Assembly (NCBI GenBank): GCA_019240755.1
Contig: JAFAXS010000158.1
Location: 1-44,334 of the forward strand
Length of the DNA stretch: 44,334 bases
Direction: 5' to 3'
Source: Vulcanimicrobiota bacterium
GTDB lineage: Bacteria; Vulcanimicrobiota; Vulcanimicrobiia; Vulcanimicrobiales; Vulcanimicrobiaceae
Part shown: positions 8,918-20,331 of the stretch, piece after piece
How the letters are laid out: the number at the start of each line of letters is the position of its first letter
How positions within the stretch are numbered: position 1 is the first letter of the stretch
The notes under the pieces: generated by a model
The model's database searches: none
What the model was told of the DNA's origin: nothing
The model's input: the letters and a program-made list of their open reading frames with translations, nothing else
Made by a program: the position numbers and the translations under genes

Positions 8918-9517
8918 TTACCCGATGCGCAGCCGAACGAATAGGGCGACGATCATCGCGGCGAAGATGGCGAACGTCTTGCTTTCGGCGTCCACGAGCA
9001 CGCTGGGCCGCCACGATCCGTTCCGATCTTGCGGCGCTCGCAGCTGCGGAACTATTCGCGGAACGCGCGCGCAGTACGCCTCGAAGCGTTCGCCGAATTG
9101 ACCGCGGAGGAAGCGCTCTTCGTGCGCTACGACGATGACATAGACTGCCAGCATACACGCGAGGCACCCGACGATCAGCGCCGTTCGAACGGCCGAAGCG
9201 TTGCCGCCGGTAAACGCGATCGCGAAGCCTGCCGCCGTTATGAAGTTTCCGAGATAGAGCGGATTGCGCACGTAGCCGTACGGCCCCGCGGTGATCAGCT
9301 GCGGCGCGGTGACGACGTCGTTGCGCGTCGTCACACCGGAATAGCCGACGGCCCAGCAGCGCACGAGCTCGCCGATGACGGCGAGCGGTAACCCCAGCGT
9401 GATGCTGAAGAGATCGGGACGACCGAAGATCAGGAGCGCCGCCGCCGGCAGCGCGAGCAGCAGCCCGCGGTTCTTAAAGACGAGCGCTTGCAGGTTCGCG
9501 CTCTCGCCGCCGTTCAT
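8918..9517 (-). CDS. Isoprenylcysteine carboxyl methyltransferase-like membrane protein
   Basis: The 199-residue polytopic protein carries the signature of the ICMT/PEMT superfamily: GPYGYVRNPLYLGNFI (R-N-P-x-Y-x-G), then HEERFLRGQFGERFEAYCARVPR, where the E-R pair and the Tyr-containing stretch bind S-adenosylmethionine. Three or four hydrophobic segments flank these motifs. In bacteria such proteins are mostly uncharacterised; substrates could be lipids or polyprenyl compounds. The C-terminus adds one more hydrophobic segment (FAIFAAMIVALFVRL), beyond the minimal family fold. It sits 9 bases downstream of rmd, inside the sugar operon. Confidence 0.8.
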   Translation of the reverse strand: MNGGESANLQALVFKNRGLLLALPAAALLIFGRPDLFSITLGLPLAVIGELVRCWAVGYSGVTTRNDVVTAPQLITAGPYGYVRNPLYLGNFITAAGFAIAFTGGNASAVRTALIVGCLACMLAVYVIVVAHEERFLRGQFGERFEAYCARVPRIVPQLRAPQDRNGSWRPSVLVDAESKTFAIFAAMIVALFVRLRIG

Positions 9518-9526
9518 GCCGGCGCC

Positions 9527-10464
9527 TTAGTCGCCTTCCCGCAGCGCGCCTTCGTAGACGTCGCGCAGCGTCTGCACCAGCGGGATCTTCGGCGCCCACC
9601 CGGTGCGCTCGCGAAGCTTCGAAGGATCGCCCACGGTGAGCGGCGTCTCGCTCGCGCGCATGCGCTCCGGATCTTCACGGACCTCAACGGGGACGCGCGC
9701 GATCGCGATCAGCTCGCGCAGGACGTCGCGAATCGCGACGGCGCGTCCGCTACACACATTGTATACCTCACAGCCTGTCCGCAGCGGAGTCGAACGGGAA
9801 CGGGCCAGCGCGAGGTAGGCCTCGACGACGTCGCGCACGTCGAGAAAGTCGCGCGCCGCCGTGAGATCGCCGACGCGCAGCTGCGGAGGCGCTCCCCGCG
9901 CGATGCGCGCGAGTTGGGCGGCAAACGAGGCCACGGCGAAGCGTTCGCTCTGATGGGGACCGATGTGGTTGAACGACCGCGCGATCACGACGTCGCCGCG
10001 GAAGCTGCAGGCCGCCGCTCGCAGCATCGCTTCCGCCGCGGCCTTGCTCGCGCCGTACGGATTGCCCGGCTGCAAATCGAGGTTTTCGCGTAAGGGATAG
10101 TCGCTCGCGGGTCGCGGGCCGTATACTTCCGCCGTGCTCGCAAAGATGAGCCGCGGCGGCGCGCCAGGATAGCGGCGCATCGCCTCAGCCAAACGTGCGG
10201 TTCCCATTGCGTTGACGTCGTACGTTTCGAGCGGCGATTCGAGCGCCTGCGGAACGAAGGTCTGCGCGGCTAGGTGAAAGACGACCTGCGGTCGCGCGGC
10301 CTCGAGCGCGCGCTCGAGCGACGCGACGTCGTGCAGATCGATCGGAAAATAGTCGCCGCCGTCGCGCGGGCCGCCGCAGGGCAGAACCTCGGCTCCGTCG
10401 CGCCGCAGCGCCGCGACGAGATATTCGCCGACAAAGCCGCTCGCGCCGGTGACCAGCGCTCGCA

Positions 10465-10468
<4 letters not shown>
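9527..10468 (-). CDS. rmd: GDP-4-dehydro-6-deoxy-D-mannose reductase (GDP-D-rhamnose synthesis)
   Basis: This extended short-chain dehydrogenase has a 313-residue predicted product. The NAD(P)-binding motif is ALVTGASGFVGEYLV and the catalytic set is STAEVYG with YGASK. Rmd-like blocks are ARSFNHIGPHQSERF and LTAARDFLDVRDVVEAY. Rmd reduces the product of GDP-mannose dehydratase to GDP-D-rhamnose; related enzymes make GDP-6-deoxytalose. Gmd is encoded two genes upstream, which strengthens this reading. The start overlaps the peptidase stop as ATGA (10468); a second ATG follows immediately. The open frame continues upstream in the peptidase region but has no homology there. Confidence 0.87.
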
Positions 10469-13890
<3,422 letters not shown>

Positions 13891-13933
13891 GCTGCAGCCC
13901 TACTACTACCAGGACTACGACGTGAGTGACGAG

Positions 13934-15487
13934 TCACGATACCGTCGCAGTCAGGCACAACGCCTCTTCGAAGGGATTGAAATAATCTGGAGCTCGTTCG
14001 AAGACGCCTTCGAAGCCTCGCCCGCCGTCCGGCGTCCTGGAAACGTCCGCAAACGTCGCCGCCTCAATCGCGTGCATCAGTCCCATCGCGGCAACGCGTT
14101 CGAGCAGCGTTTCGCACGACTGGAGAACGCTCGCGGCGCGCCGCTCGATGATGCCGCCGGGTCGCGGCACGATCTCGTCGCCGAAGTGACGCGCCGCGTT
14201 CATGATGTAGCGGGCGTTCTCCAGCGACAGCGCGCGATCGCCCAGGAACGGCGTATGGATCGCTTCGGTCAGCATGCCGCAGAGATGAATCTGCTGCCGC
14301 GTCATCACCGACGTCAGATTGAACATCGCGTCGATCAAGTGACCTTTGAAGACGTCGCCCGTCATATGCTTCGTGGGCGGCATATACTTCAGTGGGGCAC
14401 CGGGGAATATTTCGCGCGCGAGCTGAGCCTGCGCGACCTGATAGAGAAAGCTGTCTTCGAGATCGGGATTGATCTCGTACGCGTCGCCCAGGCCGATCTG
14501 GTCGTCGGGCAGCCCCGCTCGGTGCGCGAACTCCTCGTTGATAAACTGCGACGCCAGAACCGCGGGCGCTTGCTCGATCGCGTCGGCGGTGGTCAAGTAG
14601 TTGTCTTCGCCCGTATTGATGACGATCCCGGAGCGGGCATTGAGCATCCGGCTGAAGTGTTGATCGACGAACGTGCGCTTCATGTTGATGTCGCGGAACA
14701 GGATCCCGTACATCGAGTCGTTGAGCAGCATGTCCAAGCGCTCTAACGCGGCCATCGCAGCGATTTCCGGCATGCAGAGCCCGCTCGCGTAATTGGTGAG
14801 CATGACATAGCGCCCGAGCCGCTCGCCGACCTCGTCGAGCGCTGCGCGCATGATGCGGAAGTTCTCTTGCGTCGCATAGGTGCCGCCGAATCCTTCGGTC
14901 GTCGGCCCGAAGGGAACGAAGTCCAGCAACGACTGGCCGGTCGAGCGGATCACGGCGATGACCTGCGCTCCGGCTTGCGCCGCAGCCACGGCGGCGGTGC
15001 GATCCTCGTAGATGTTGCCGCTCGCGACGATCACGTAGAGCAGCGGCGGGGGGAGCTGCGGCAGTTCCGCCAGCTTGCGCTCGCGCACCTCGCGCCGGCC
15101 GCCAATTCTTTTCAGCGCCGCCTCCACGTACGGGCGCAGCGCGCCGCGCGCCGCCGCCGGAGGCGTTTCGCTAAACTGTTCCAGCGAGAATCGTCCCGCC
15201 GCAATGGCTTCCCCGAGCGGCGCGGGATCGAGCCCCGTCTCGGCGAGTGCTCGGCCGAACGCCAAAGCGACGCCGTGATTCCACACCGCTGCAGGCACGG
15301 CGTCGAGGAGCGCGTTGGGGATCGGAACCTGGTCGCCCGTCACGCCGTCCACGCCCAGTAGCCGCAAGACGGCGCGCTCGACCGAGACCGTCGAGTGACG
15401 CGCGATGAAGGCCTCGACGGGCGCAACGATCTTCGCCGCCAGTGCACGGCAGCGCTCGACGCCCGAGCGGTCGATTCGCAGTTCCAC
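13934..15487 (-). CDS. kamD: Lysine 5,6-aminomutase alpha subunit
   Basis: This is the TIM-barrel subunit (517 residues, the expected length for KamD), which binds PLP and the adenosyl side of cobalamin. Conserved stretches include VIVASGNIYEDRTAA, VIRSTGQSLLDFVPFG, TEGFGGTYATQENFRIMR, MLTNYASGLCMPEIA and PTKHMTGDVFKGH. The start is GTG at 15487, with only AGGG before it. It follows the RmlD-like gene by 35 bases, so there is no room for a B12 riboswitch directly upstream. None of the other lysine-fermentation genes (kdd, kce, kal) is in the window, so the fate of the diaminohexanoate product is open. Confidence 0.92.
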   Translation of the reverse strand: MELRIDRSGVERCRALAAKIVAPVEAFIARHSTVSVERAVLRLLGVDGVTGDQVPIPNALLDAVPAAVWNHGVALAFGRALAETGLDPAPLGEAIAAGRFSLEQFSETPPAAARGALRPYVEAALKRIGGRREVRERKLAELPQLPPPLLYVIVASGNIYEDRTAAVAAAQAGAQVIAVIRSTGQSLLDFVPFGPTTEGFGGTYATQENFRIMRAALDEVGERLGRYVMLTNYASGLCMPEIAAMAALERLDMLLNDSMYGILFRDINMKRTFVDQHFSRMLNARSGIVINTGEDNYLTTADAIEQAPAVLASQFINEEFAHRAGLPDDQIGLGDAYEINPDLEDSFLYQVAQAQLAREIFPGAPLKYMPPTKHMTGDVFKGHLIDAMFNLTSVMTRQQIHLCGMLTEAIHTPFLGDRALSLENARYIMNAARHFGDEIVPRPGGIIERRAASVLQSCETLLERVAAMGLMHAIEAATFADVSRTPDGGRGFEGVFERAPDYFNPFEEALCLTATVS

Positions 15488-15522
15488 GGTCGCCCTATCT
15501 TAGCGACCCGCGCGCAAAACCC

Positions 15523-16374
15523 CTAAGACGCCTTCAAGGAACCAAGGTACGCCCGAATGCCCTCGCGCCAATCCGGGATGGTGATGCGCAGCCGGGCGAG
15601 CCGGCCGTTGCTGAGCGCCGAGAAACGCGGCCGCACCGCGTCCGCTTTCCACTGCGACGCTCCGATCGGGTGGATCGGCATCGCCAAGCCGGCCGAGCGA
15701 GCCGCTTCCAAGGCGTACTCGTACCAGGTCACCGGCCCTTCGTTGACGGCGTGGTAGAGGCCGTATGCCGGCGTTGCGATCAGCCGTCGCAACGCGTCGG
15801 CTAAGTGTCCGGCGAAGGTTGGCGAGACGAAAACGTCGTCCACGACGCGTAGCGGCGCGTCGCCGGCGCGCCAGCCGAGCACGCGCCGGATGAGCGGCCG
15901 GCGCGACGTCGTCGAGGACTCCCCGTACACGCCGCAGGTACGCACGACGAAGGCCTTGCCGCCCGACGACTGCGTCAGATGCTCGCCTGCAACTTTCGAA
16001 GCTCCGTAGACCGAGAGCGGTCGCGGTAGATCGGTCTCCGCATACGCGACGTCCGAAGCGCCGTCAAACACGTAATCCGTGCTGATCGTCAGAAAGATCG
16101 CGCCGCGGTCGCGGGCCAAGCGCGCGGCGCGGCCGACCGCCACGGCGTTGATCGCGAAGGCCGCCTCCGGCTCGCGCTCGCACGTGTCGACGTCGTGAAA
16201 CGCGGCCGCATTGACGAGCGCGTCGGGTTCGATGCGTTCGACGGCGGAGCGAAGCGCGTCCGAGTCGGCAATGTCCAGCTCGCGATGCGGCGGCGCAACG
16301 ATCTCGCAATCGCTCCAGCGCCGGAGGATGGCGGTGCCCAGCTGGCCCGAGCCTCCGATCAGCAGGACGCGCAA
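15523..16374 (-). CDS. RmlD-like dTDP-4-dehydrorhamnose reductase family protein
   Basis: The 283-residue SDR protein carries the dinucleotide motif LLIGGSGQLGTAI, then DALVNAAAFHDVDTCEREPE, ISTDYVFDGASDVAY and the catalytic YGASK, all typical of RmlD. RmlD reduces dTDP-4-keto-L-rhamnose to dTDP-L-rhamnose. An RmlC-like epimerase is encoded divergently at 17720, but rmlA and rmlB are not in the window, so a dTDP-rhamnose pathway is only suggested. The start is TTG at 16374 without an obvious ribosome site. It lies 19 bases after the flippase gene. A related reductase acting on another nucleotide sugar is possible. Confidence 0.8.
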   Translation of the reverse strand: MRVLLIGGSGQLGTAILRRWSDCEIVAPPHRELDIADSDALRSAVERIEPDALVNAAAFHDVDTCEREPEAAFAINAVAVGRAARLARDRGAIFLTISTDYVFDGASDVAYAETDLPRPLSVYGASKVAGEHLTQSSGGKAFVVRTCGVYGESSTTSRRPLIRRVLGWRAGDAPLRVVDDVFVSPTFAGHLADALRRLIATPAYGLYHAVNEGPVTWYEYALEAARSAGLAMPIHPIGASQWKADAVRPRFSALSNGRLARLRITIPDWREGIRAYLGSLKAS

Positions 16375-16393
16375 AGTAGGGAACCTAGGGAAG

Positions 16394-17704
16394 CTAGAGC
16401 GTCGAGCGGCGTTTGCCGGTGTTCCGTTGGAGGACCAGTGCGAGACCGACGGCGAGGGCCGCCGCGCAGTTGCCGATCACCATCACCTCGACGACCATTC
16501 CCAAGCTTCGATGGGCGACTGCAATGATGGCCAGCGTTCCGAAGGTGCACGCGAAGAGCGGAATCGTGAAACCGAGGCGATGCGTCGCGATGCCGTACGA
16601 CGTTAGCGCATTGGTCAACGCCAGCATCACCATCGCGAGCCCATAGCTGACCAGCAGCGGCGCGGCCGCATCGAAGGCGTGACCGACGAGCGCGTGCAGC
16701 ACGTAGACGCCGAAGAACTTAAAGATGAAGAGACCCAGCAACGCCGCGAGCGCGAACATGGCAAGGCCGCCGTAGAGCACCTCCCGCGTCTGCGCGCCGC
16801 GCGCATGCCGGTCCGCCGCCTGCGGCAAGAGCACCGTGGGAACGAAACCCACGAGATAGAGCAAGATCTTTCCACCGAGCGAGGCCGCGGCGTACAGCCC
16901 TGCCGCGTGCGCATCGAAGAAGTGCTTCACCAACACGACGTCGGCCGAACCCATCAAGGCGATCGCGATCGTCGCCGCGGCGGCGCCTGCCCCGGCGTTG
17001 AGGATGCGCCGCCAATCGTACCGCACTCGGTGAGCGGTCGCGCGCGCGTACCGGCGGCGCAGCCGAAATCCTAGATAGATCGACGCGGCGAGCGGACCGC
17101 AGATGAATCCGACGATACCGCCCGCCAAACGCAAGCCGAGCGCGACCAGCAACGCGATGCCGAAAACTTTTGCGAGTCCTTCGGCGATGCTCGAGAGCGC
17201 GTAGCATGCGAAATCCTGCGTGCCCTGCGCGATCGCGCGTAGGGCGGTGACGAACAGCACGATGCCGGCCAAGACCCCGACGAACGGAACCGACCACACC
17301 GGCACGTGCAAGAATCGCGAAAACGGGACGGCGCCGGGAATGGCGACCAACAGATAGAGCGCTCCGAGCGCGACGAATCCGAAGGCGACGCCGTCGAGCA
17401 AACCACGAAGATGGCCGTCGTCGTGCAACGCGCGGAACTCGGCAGCCAGTTGCGCGATCACCGGCCCGACGAACGCCGCCGGCAGCGCGGCGATGACGCC
17501 GGCGCTGATCAGCGCATAGAGCTCGCCGTAAATCGTAACTCCCAGCTGCCGGCTCGCCACGGCATGCGCGATGAAACCGCAAAGGTTCAGCACCATGCTC
17601 GCCACAAAGACGAGCACGCTTTGTTTGAGCATCGCGCTTGAGCGAAGGCGCTCGAACCCGCGCCGCAGCACCAACGTGCGCAGCGGAGTCGCACTGCCGT
17701 TCAT
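16394..17704 (-). CDS. Wzx-like polysaccharide flippase (MOP superfamily)
   Basis: The 436-residue polytopic protein has about 12-14 hydrophobic segments. It begins with a basic stretch (LVLRRGFERLRSSAMLKQS) and a first helix with the pattern VLVFVASMVLNLCGFIAHAVASRQLG, then YGELYALISAG, as in Wzx/RfbX exporters that flip undecaprenyl-linked oligosaccharides. HFFDAHAAGLYAAASLGGKI is a typical central segment. The ATG at 17704 has GAGGG four bases upstream; an ATG ten codons earlier would run over the divergent epimerase start and is unlikely. It is the first gene of the long minus-strand sugar operon. Confidence 0.82.
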   Translation of the reverse strand: MNGSATPLRTLVLRRGFERLRSSAMLKQSVLVFVASMVLNLCGFIAHAVASRQLGVTIYGELYALISAGVIAALPAAFVGPVIAQLAAEFRALHDDGHLRGLLDGVAFGFVALGALYLLVAIPGAVPFSRFLHVPVWSVPFVGVLAGIVLFVTALRAIAQGTQDFACYALSSIAEGLAKVFGIALLVALGLRLAGGIVGFICGPLAASIYLGFRLRRRYARATAHRVRYDWRRILNAGAGAAAATIAIALMGSADVVLVKHFFDAHAAGLYAAASLGGKILLYLVGFVPTVLLPQAADRHARGAQTREVLYGGLAMFALAALLGLFIFKFFGVYVLHALVGHAFDAAAPLLVSYGLAMVMLALTNALTSYGIATHRLGFTIPLFACTFGTLAIIAVAHRSLGMVVEVMVIGNCAAALAVGLALVLQRNTGKRRSTL

Positions 17705-17719
17705 GGTACCCTCGTTCTT
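17705..17719. promoter_or_regulatory. 15-base gap between divergent start codons
   Basis: Only 15 bases separate the flippase ATG (minus) from the RmlC-like ATG (plus). This leaves no room for two ordinary promoters with leaders. The flippase uses GAGGG in this gap as ribosome site; the epimerase side shows none. Each promoter must lie inside the opposite gene, or the plus-strand gene is leaderless. Confidence 0.5.
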
Positions 17720-18253
17720 ATGGAGATCGAGCATTTACCTCTCGCGGGCGCGTTGATGCTGACACCGAAGGTTTTTAGCGACGAACGCGGTTTCTTCAAA
17801 GAAACCTATTCTTCGCGCAGGTACCACGAATGTGGCATCACCGATGAGTTTCTGCAAGACAACCTTTCGCTCTCGCGCCGCAACGTCTTGCGCGGTCTCC
17901 ACGGCGATGCGCGGATGGCCAAGCTGGTCGAGGTGATCCACGGGCGCGCCTTCGACGTGATCGTCGACTTCCGGCCCGACAGCGCGACGTATCTGCGCTG
18001 GCACGCGTCGGTGCTCTCGCCGCTGCGCGGCGAGCAGATCTACATCCCGGTGGGCTTCCTGCACGGCTTTCTTGCTTTGGAAAACGAGACGATCGTCGCA
18101 TACAAGCAGACGGCGGCGTACGACCCGGCCGCGGAATTCACGGTCGCGTGGAACGACCCCGACCTCGCGATCGAGTGGCCGTTGCGCGCGGCGCCGGTCT
18201 TGTCGCCGCGCGACGCGGCGAGCCCTACCCTGCGGTCGCGACCGGTCGCGTAA
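17720..18253 (+). CDS. RmlC-like dTDP-sugar 3,5-epimerase
   Basis: The 177-residue cupin starts MEIEHLPLAGALMLTPKVFSDERGFFKETY, matching the RmlC N-terminus and supporting this ATG. Catalytic landmarks are the His in VLRGLHGD, the second His in PVGFLHGFLAL and the Asp in NDPDLAIEWP. The tail LSPRDAASPTL is also typical. RmlC epimerises C3 and C5 of dTDP-4-keto-6-deoxyglucose. One oddity is that the usual RGLHYQ is RGLHGD here, as in divergent members, so the substrate or number of epimerised centres may differ. It heads the plus-strand block; the downstream sigma gene is 53 bases away. Confidence 0.83.
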   Translation: MEIEHLPLAGALMLTPKVFSDERGFFKETYSSRRYHECGITDEFLQDNLSLSRRNVLRGLHGDARMAKLVEVIHGRAFDVIVDFRPDSATYLRWHASVLSPLRGEQIYIPVGFLHGFLALENETIVAYKQTAAYDPAAEFTVAWNDPDLAIEWPLRAAPVLSPRDAASPTLRSRPVA

Positions 18254-18264
18254 CAAACGCCCGA

Positions 18265-18283
18265 GCGGCTAGGTAGGAGCCGC
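18265..18283 (+). other. Small hairpin before the sigma-factor gene
   Basis: GCGGCT (18265-18270) pairs perfectly with AGCCGC (18278-18283) across a 7-base loop. No T-run follows, so it is not a standard intrinsic terminator. It lies in the 53-base gap between the epimerase and the sigma gene and could attenuate or stabilise the transcript. Confidence 0.4.
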
Positions 18284-18306
18284 CAGAGGAACCGAATCGA
18301 GGAGGG

Positions 18307-18948
18307 ATGGCATTTCGTGATCAGAGCGACGAAGCTCTGGTGCAGCGAGTGCGTTCGGGAGAACGAGAGCTTTTCGGCGTGCTCGTCGACCGTTACAAGC
18401 GCGGCATCGCAAACTTCATCGGCGCCACCGTGAGAAACTCATCGGAAACGGCCGACCTTTCGCAGGAGACCTTTCTGCGGGCGTACGCCCATCTCGGAAC
18501 CTTTAATCCGCAGCTTGGAAAGTTTTCGACCTGGATCTATCAGATTGCGCGTAACGTGATTCGAACTTATCTCGCAAAGTCGTTGCGAGCCCCGCAACTG
18601 GCCGAGCTCTCCGCAGAGCACGGCATCGAAACGGCATTCCCCGATCTGTCGCGCGACGCCGATCCCGCGGGCGGCGTGCTGCGCGAGGAAGCGGAGCGCG
18701 AGTTGCGCGCGGCGCTCGCCGAGCTGCCCGAGCGGACGCGCACCGTGCTGGCGTTGCGCTACTTCGACAACATGGAATATCAAACGATCGCGAGCACGTT
18801 GGGCTTATCGCTGGGTAACGTCAAAACGTTGATTCACCGCGGCAAGATCGCGCTCACCAAGAAGATGCGCGAGCGGGAAGCGGGGGCGCAAAATGCGCTC
18901 TCCTACGATCGCGCCAAGAGAGGTGCCGGTGCGCTGCTCATCGTGTGA
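18307..18948 (+). CDS. ECF-type RNA polymerase sigma factor
   Basis: The 213-residue protein has the two-domain ECF layout. Region 2 spans about residues 15-85 (GVLVDRYKRGIANFI, DLSQETFLRAYAHL, FSTWIYQIARNVIRTYL). Region 4 spans about 135-195 (LPERTRTVLALRYFDN, then the helix-turn-helix IASTLGLSLGNVKTLIHRGK). It redirects RNA polymerase to a stress or envelope regulon. AGGAGG sits only one or two bases before the ATG, unusually close; the alignment of region 1/2 (SDEALVQRVRSGERELF) nevertheless requires a start here. Its last 56 bases overlap the anti-sigma gene, consistent with coupled synthesis of the pair. Confidence 0.93.
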   Translation: MAFRDQSDEALVQRVRSGERELFGVLVDRYKRGIANFIGATVRNSSETADLSQETFLRAYAHLGTFNPQLGKFSTWIYQIARNVIRTYLAKSLRAPQLAELSAEHGIETAFPDLSRDADPAGGVLREEAERELRAALAELPERTRTVLALRYFDNMEYQTIASTLGLSLGNVKTLIHRGKIALTKKMREREAGAQNALSYDRAKRGAGALLIV

Positions 18949-19465
18949 GCTATTGCTCGACCATTACCTCGAGGGCTCGCTGCGGCCGCGCAAGGCGCTC
19001 GAAATCGCGACGCATGTCGCGGAGTGCGACCCTTGTGCCGCGTTGCTCGAGGAGCTTCGCGTGATCGACGGGCTGTTGCTGACGGCTCGTGCGCCGGCCG
19101 CAATGACGCCGGACTTCACTAAATCCGTCGTCTCCGCTGCGGCGGCCGCGCCGCTGCGGCCCGCGCGGCGCGTCCCCTTTCTTGCGGTGCTGATCGGCTA
19201 TCTCGTCATCGCTTGGGCGGTCGCCGCCGTCACGCTGGCGCGCGGCGGAGGCGTTGGGACCGTCGCCGCACTCGTCGTCTCGGAGCAGCAGAGTATCGCC
19301 GCCGCGGGGGCGGCGCTCCGAGCGCTGGCGCCCGCCGCGCCGCTCGCCGCAGCCGCGGTGACCGCGGTGTTGCTGCTCGATATCTTCCTGGTGCTTGCGT
19401 TGATCTACGGATACCGCCGGCTACGGCCGGCCGCGGTACCGCGCGACGTTCGAGGAGTTCGCTGA
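18893..19465 (+). CDS. Zinc-finger anti-sigma factor, membrane-bound
   Basis: The 190-residue protein has an N-terminal zinc anti-sigma module: C-S-S-C near residue 15, then HVAECDPC (H-x3-C-x2-C). This domain holds the cognate ECF factor inactive in the cytoplasm. Two hydrophobic helices follow (about residues 96-116, FLAVLIGYLVIAWAVAAVTL, and about 152-174, VTAVLLLDIFLVLALIYGY), with an Ala-rich segment between them that may face the periplasm. The start may be ATG 18893, or GTG at 18923 or 18929 preceded by AGAGAGG. Its stop overlaps the next ATG as TGATG, so sigma, anti-sigma and bactofilin-like gene form one operon. Confidence 0.88.
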   Translation: MRSPTIAPREVPVRCSSCELLLDHYLEGSLRPRKALEIATHVAECDPCAALLEELRVIDGLLLTARAPAAMTPDFTKSVVSAAAAAPLRPARRVPFLAVLIGYLVIAWAVAAVTLARGGGVGTVAALVVSEQQSIAAAGAALRALAPAAPLAAAAVTAVLLLDIFLVLALIYGYRRLRPAAVPRDVRGVR

Positions 19466-20319
19466 TGAGTTTACGGTTATCGCTGATTGCGGCGCTCTTC
19501 GCGGGCGCGCTGACCCTGACGATGGGCCGCGCCGACGCCGGTACCCAGGCGGTCTATCACGGCGGAACGTACTTCGGTTCGGTCGTCGTCGAGCCGGGTC
19601 AGGTGGTCGAGGGCGATCTCACCGTGATCTTCGGCGATGCGACGATCGGCGGCGTCGTGCAAGGCGACGTCAACGTGATCGGCGGCAACTGCGACGTGCG
19701 CCCGGGCGGAATCGTGACGGGCCAGCTGCACGCCGTGGGCGGCGCAGTGACCCAGGCCGTCGTTCCGTGGGCGCCCGACGATACGGCGTACGCGCCGCTC
19801 GCTCCGGACCATCGGCTGCTCTGGCGGCTCTCCTGGAATCTGCTCGCACTGCTCGTTTTCTTGATCTTTCCGCTGCGGACTCGCATGGTGCTCGATCGCC
19901 TGGAGCGCCATCCCGGACTGTCGGTGGTGATCGGCGTGTTGGGCTGCGTTGCGGTGATCCCGTTGGCGGTGCTGCTCGCCATTACGATCCTTTTGCTGCC
20001 TTTGATCTTGGTGGAGCTCGTCTTCGTCGTCGCCAGCGCGTTTCTGGGAACGGCGGCGCTGGCGCTACTCATCGGGCGGCGGCTCTGCGAGCTCATCAGT
20101 CCCGCAACGACTCCGTCGCCGATCATCGCGCTCGTTGTGGGAATCGCCCTGATCACGGCCGCCGAATGCGTGCCGGTGATCGGTACGCTCGTGCTGATTC
20201 TCGTCGGCCTGACCGGCCTGGGAGCGACGATTCTCTCGTTCGCGGGAGACGCGCTGATCCGCCCCGGCGCATCCGCTGCAGGCGTCCCCATAAGCGGACC
20301 CCCAATGGCCGCCGGATAA
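19465..20319 (+). CDS. Bactofilin-like (polymer-forming) protein with membrane domain
   Basis: The 284-residue protein starts MSLRLSLIAALFAGALTLTM, a signal peptide or anchor. Residues about 35-100 form short repeated beta-turn units (GSVVVEPGQVVEGDLTVIFG, GDVNVIGGNCDVRPGGIVTG, QLHAVGGAV), resembling the right-handed beta-helix of bactofilins/DUF583. Residues about 118-270 contain four or five hydrophobic helices. This differs from classic soluble bactofilins: the beta part would lie outside the cytoplasm. GAGGAG precedes the ATG, which overlaps the anti-sigma stop. Its place behind the sigma pair suggests it is a target or sensor partner. Substrate or structural role is unknown. Confidence 0.7.
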   Translation: MSLRLSLIAALFAGALTLTMGRADAGTQAVYHGGTYFGSVVVEPGQVVEGDLTVIFGDATIGGVVQGDVNVIGGNCDVRPGGIVTGQLHAVGGAVTQAVVPWAPDDTAYAPLAPDHRLLWRLSWNLLALLVFLIFPLRTRMVLDRLERHPGLSVVIGVLGCVAVIPLAVLLAITILLLPLILVELVFVVASAFLGTAALALLIGRRLCELISPATTPSPIIALVVGIALITAAECVPVIGTLVLILVGLTGLGATILSFAGDALIRPGASAAGVPISGPPMAAG

Positions 20320-20331
20320 TCTCTTCGCCCT

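Noticed and set aside
8046-9167. N-terminal extension of the phospholipase-like frame
   Set aside because: It overlaps the CDF transporter and methyltransferase-like genes in another register, and the lipoprotein signal begins at 8045.
15488-15522. B12 riboswitch before kamD
   Set aside because: Only 35 bases separate the genes, and no B12-box-like sequence was seen.
18288-18306. GGAACC as an ECF -35 element for self-regulation of the sigma gene
   Set aside because: There is no room for a -10 and leader before the ATG; the sequence merges with the ribosome site.
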